NCBI GenBank assembly: GCA_035513345.1
Contig: DATKCF010000036.1
Span: 1-64,000 of the forward strand
Length of the DNA stretch: 64,000 nucleotides
DNA from: DATKCF01 sp035513345
Lineage (GTDB): Bacteria; Gemmatimonadota; Gemmatimonadetes; Longimicrobiales; RSA9
Reading direction: 5' to 3'
Shown here: positions 62,740 through 64,000 of the stretch, piece by piece
Layout: each line of letters begins with the position of its first letter
How positions within the stretch are numbered: the stretch's first letter is position 1
Notes under the pieces: generated by a model
Databases searched by the model: none
What the model was told of the DNA's origin: nothing
The model's input: only the letters and a program-made list of their open reading frames with translations
Translations under genes and position numbers: made by a program

Positions 62740-64000
62740 ATGCTGAACGAGCACCAGAAGCGCCAATTGCTCGGGATCGCGCTGGCCGCGCTCGCGCTCT
62801 TCTGCGCGCTCAGCCTGATCCCCCTCGGCTCGCCACCGCCCGACGCGTTCCCCCAGGGCAACACGATGGGTGTGCTCGGATCGGCGTTCCGCAGCGGCGG
62901 GCTGGCCGCGTTCGGCGTCGGCATCCTGTTGATCCCGATCATGCTGGCGCTGGGCGCTGCGGCGACCTTCGGCTGGCTGGCCAGTGTTACGGCAACACGC
63001 TGGGTCGCTCTTGCCACCGGGCTGATCGTACTGCTTCCGTCGATCGCGTCGCTTCTGGCCGCCGATTCCAGTGTACAGATCGCTTCGGTCCTTCCCGCCT
63101 CGTCCGATGGCTGGATCGGTACGGTCATCGGCGAGGCGCTCGTCGCACTGCTGACGAAGGTCGGCGCAGTCCTGGTTCTGGCGCTGCTGTTCATCGCGTT
63201 GTGCGTCGCGAGCATCGGCTGGAACCCGGCCGGCAGTGCGGCGAAGTACGGCCGCAACGCGGTGGGCGTGATGCGCCGCCGGATGGATGAGCGGCGGGGC
63301 GATGAGGATGAGCCTGCGGCAGACATCGCCACCGGTCTGTTGCCCGAACCGGGCGTCACGGTTGCCGAAACGGACGCGGCAGTCGCGGTGCGCGGTCCGG
63401 TCGGGTTCACCAGGCGAGCGACGAAGAGGCGAGCGGCCGCGGTTCAGCCGGAGGCCGATCGGCCACGCGACACGGGGCTGCCGCCGCTGGATCTGCTGAC
63501 CGAACCGGCGTCGAAGAGCGGCTTGCTGACGGACGCGGAATTGGACCGTCTGGGCGAGGTCCTGATCCGCACGCTACGCACGTTCAAGGTCGAAGGCGAG
63601 ATCGCGGGTCGAACGACGGGGCCGGTCGTAACCCAGTTCGAAGTGGTGCCTGCGCCGGGAGTGAAGGTGAACCGGATCGCTGCGCTGGACGCGGATCTCG
63701 CGCTGGCGCTGAGGGCACCGAGCATCCGCATCGTCGCGCCGATCCCGGGCAAGGGTGCGGTCGGCGTCGAGGTGCCGAATCCGGAACCGGAGATTGTGCA
63801 CCTGCGTCGCATTCTCGATGCGCCGACGTACCAGCGGGCCAGGGGCAGCCTGCCGCTCGGGCTCGGCAAGGACCTGACGGGCAAGCCGTACGTCGCGGAC
63901 CTGGCACGGATGCCGCACCTCCTGATCGCGGGCGCGACAGGCTCGGGCAAGTCCGTTTGCGTGAACACGCTCATCACCAGTCTGGTCTACAAGCACACAC
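62740..64000 (+). CDS. ftsK: DNA translocase FtsK/SpoIIIE family, N-terminal part (partial)
   Basis: 420 codons from ATG 62740, open to the window end. Hydrophobic segments in the first 170 residues (GIALAALALFCALSLIPL, AAFGVGILLIPIMLALGA, VALATGLIVLLPSIA, VLVLALLFIALCVASIG) form about four membrane helices. A charged linker follows, then the motor alpha region with VEGEIAGRTTGPVVTQFEVV and the Walker A GATGSGKS at residues 398-405. The rest of the motor and the gamma domain lie outside. FtsK moves chromosome ends through the septum. It starts 15 nt after comB. Confidence 0.93.
   Translation, partial: MLNEHQKRQLLGIALAALALFCALSLIPLGSPPPDAFPQGNTMGVLGSAFRSGGLAAFGVGILLIPIMLALGAAATFGWLASVTATRWVALATGLIVLLPSIASLLAADSSVQIASVLPASSDGWIGTVIGEALVALLTKVGAVLVLALLFIALCVASIGWNPAGSAAKYGRNAVGVMRRRMDERRGDEDEPAADIATGLLPEPGVTVAETDAAVAVRGPVGFTRRATKRRAAAVQPEADRPRDTGLPPLDLLTEPASKSGLLTDAELDRLGEVLIRTLRTFKVEGEIAGRTTGPVVTQFEVVPAPGVKVNRIAALDADLALALRAPSIRIVAPIPGKGAVGVEVPNPEPEIVHLRRILDAPTYQRARGSLPLGLGKDLTGKPYVADLARMPHLLIAGATGSGKSVCVNTLITSLVYKHT

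Overview
The window is GC-rich, gene-dense chromosomal DNA from a diderm bacterium. It carries LptD, BamD, a complete Tol-Pal set, several lipoproteins and a Tat system. The long SecA with two insertions, the zinc-binding forms of S14, S4, L36 and L28, and the overall gene mix are most like Gemmatimonadota. That placement is an inference from gene character; there is no rRNA here to settle it. No tRNA, rRNA, CRISPR array, phage or transposase gene was seen.

Region 1 (1-17310) is the tuf/S10/spc/alpha ribosomal superoperon. It holds the end of tuf, then rpsJ, rplC, rplD, rplW, rplB, rpsS, rplV, rpsC, rplP, rpmC, rpsQ, rplN, rplX, rplE, rpsN, rpsH, rplF, rplR, rpsE, rpmD, rplO, secY, adk, map, rpmJ, rpsM, rpsK, rpsD, rpoA, rplQ, a membrane-anchored unknown and rpmB, and it ends at a strong hairpin. 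infA is missing from its usual place before rpmJ, where a near-consensus promoter sits instead. The genes are tightly packed except for a few gaps. Four of those gaps (tuf-rpsJ, rpsN-rpsH, rpsK-rpsD, rpsD-rpoA) are filled by one family of repeats built on GTTTCTGG/CCAGAAAC. Three of these have 37-41-nt terminal inverted repeats around unrelated or weakly related cores, like non-autonomous mobile or long-hairpin RNA elements. They are the most unusual structure in the window.

Region 2 (17395-26384) has a CPA2 cation/proton antiporter, then a nucleotide-sugar cluster (UDP-HexNAc dehydrogenase, CpsB-type PHP phosphatase, UDP-glucuronate decarboxylase on the minus strand, UDP-glucose dehydrogenase) for exopolysaccharide. 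A TPR/lipoprotein/bamD/nadD run follows.

Region 3 (26517-37871) has secA, radC, a bifunctional-type (p)ppGpp synthetase/hydrolase, uvrB, a coupled tsaE-tsaB-rimI set and a LysM protein.

Region 4 (37986-47949) is an envelope operon: a GalE-like epimerase coupled to tolQ, tolR, a TolA/TonB-like protein, tolB, pal and cpoB, followed by nrdR, tatC and lptD with almost no spacing. Region 5 (48398-55235) holds hutH, hutI, ftcD (no hutU in view), a TPR protein, a polyprenyl diphosphate synthase, a DUF4321-like membrane protein and tatA. Region 6 (55483-64000) has a minus-strand PpiD-like foldase and, divergent from it, an acidic TPR protein, aroQ, accB, accC, comB and the start of ftsK, which is cut by the window end.

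Many neighbouring genes overlap by 4 or 8 bases (ATGA, GTGA, TTGA), so translational coupling is the rule. Three first-in-unit genes have a -10-like hexamer only 7-8 nt before the start codon and no Shine-Dalgarno sequence, suggesting leaderless transcripts.
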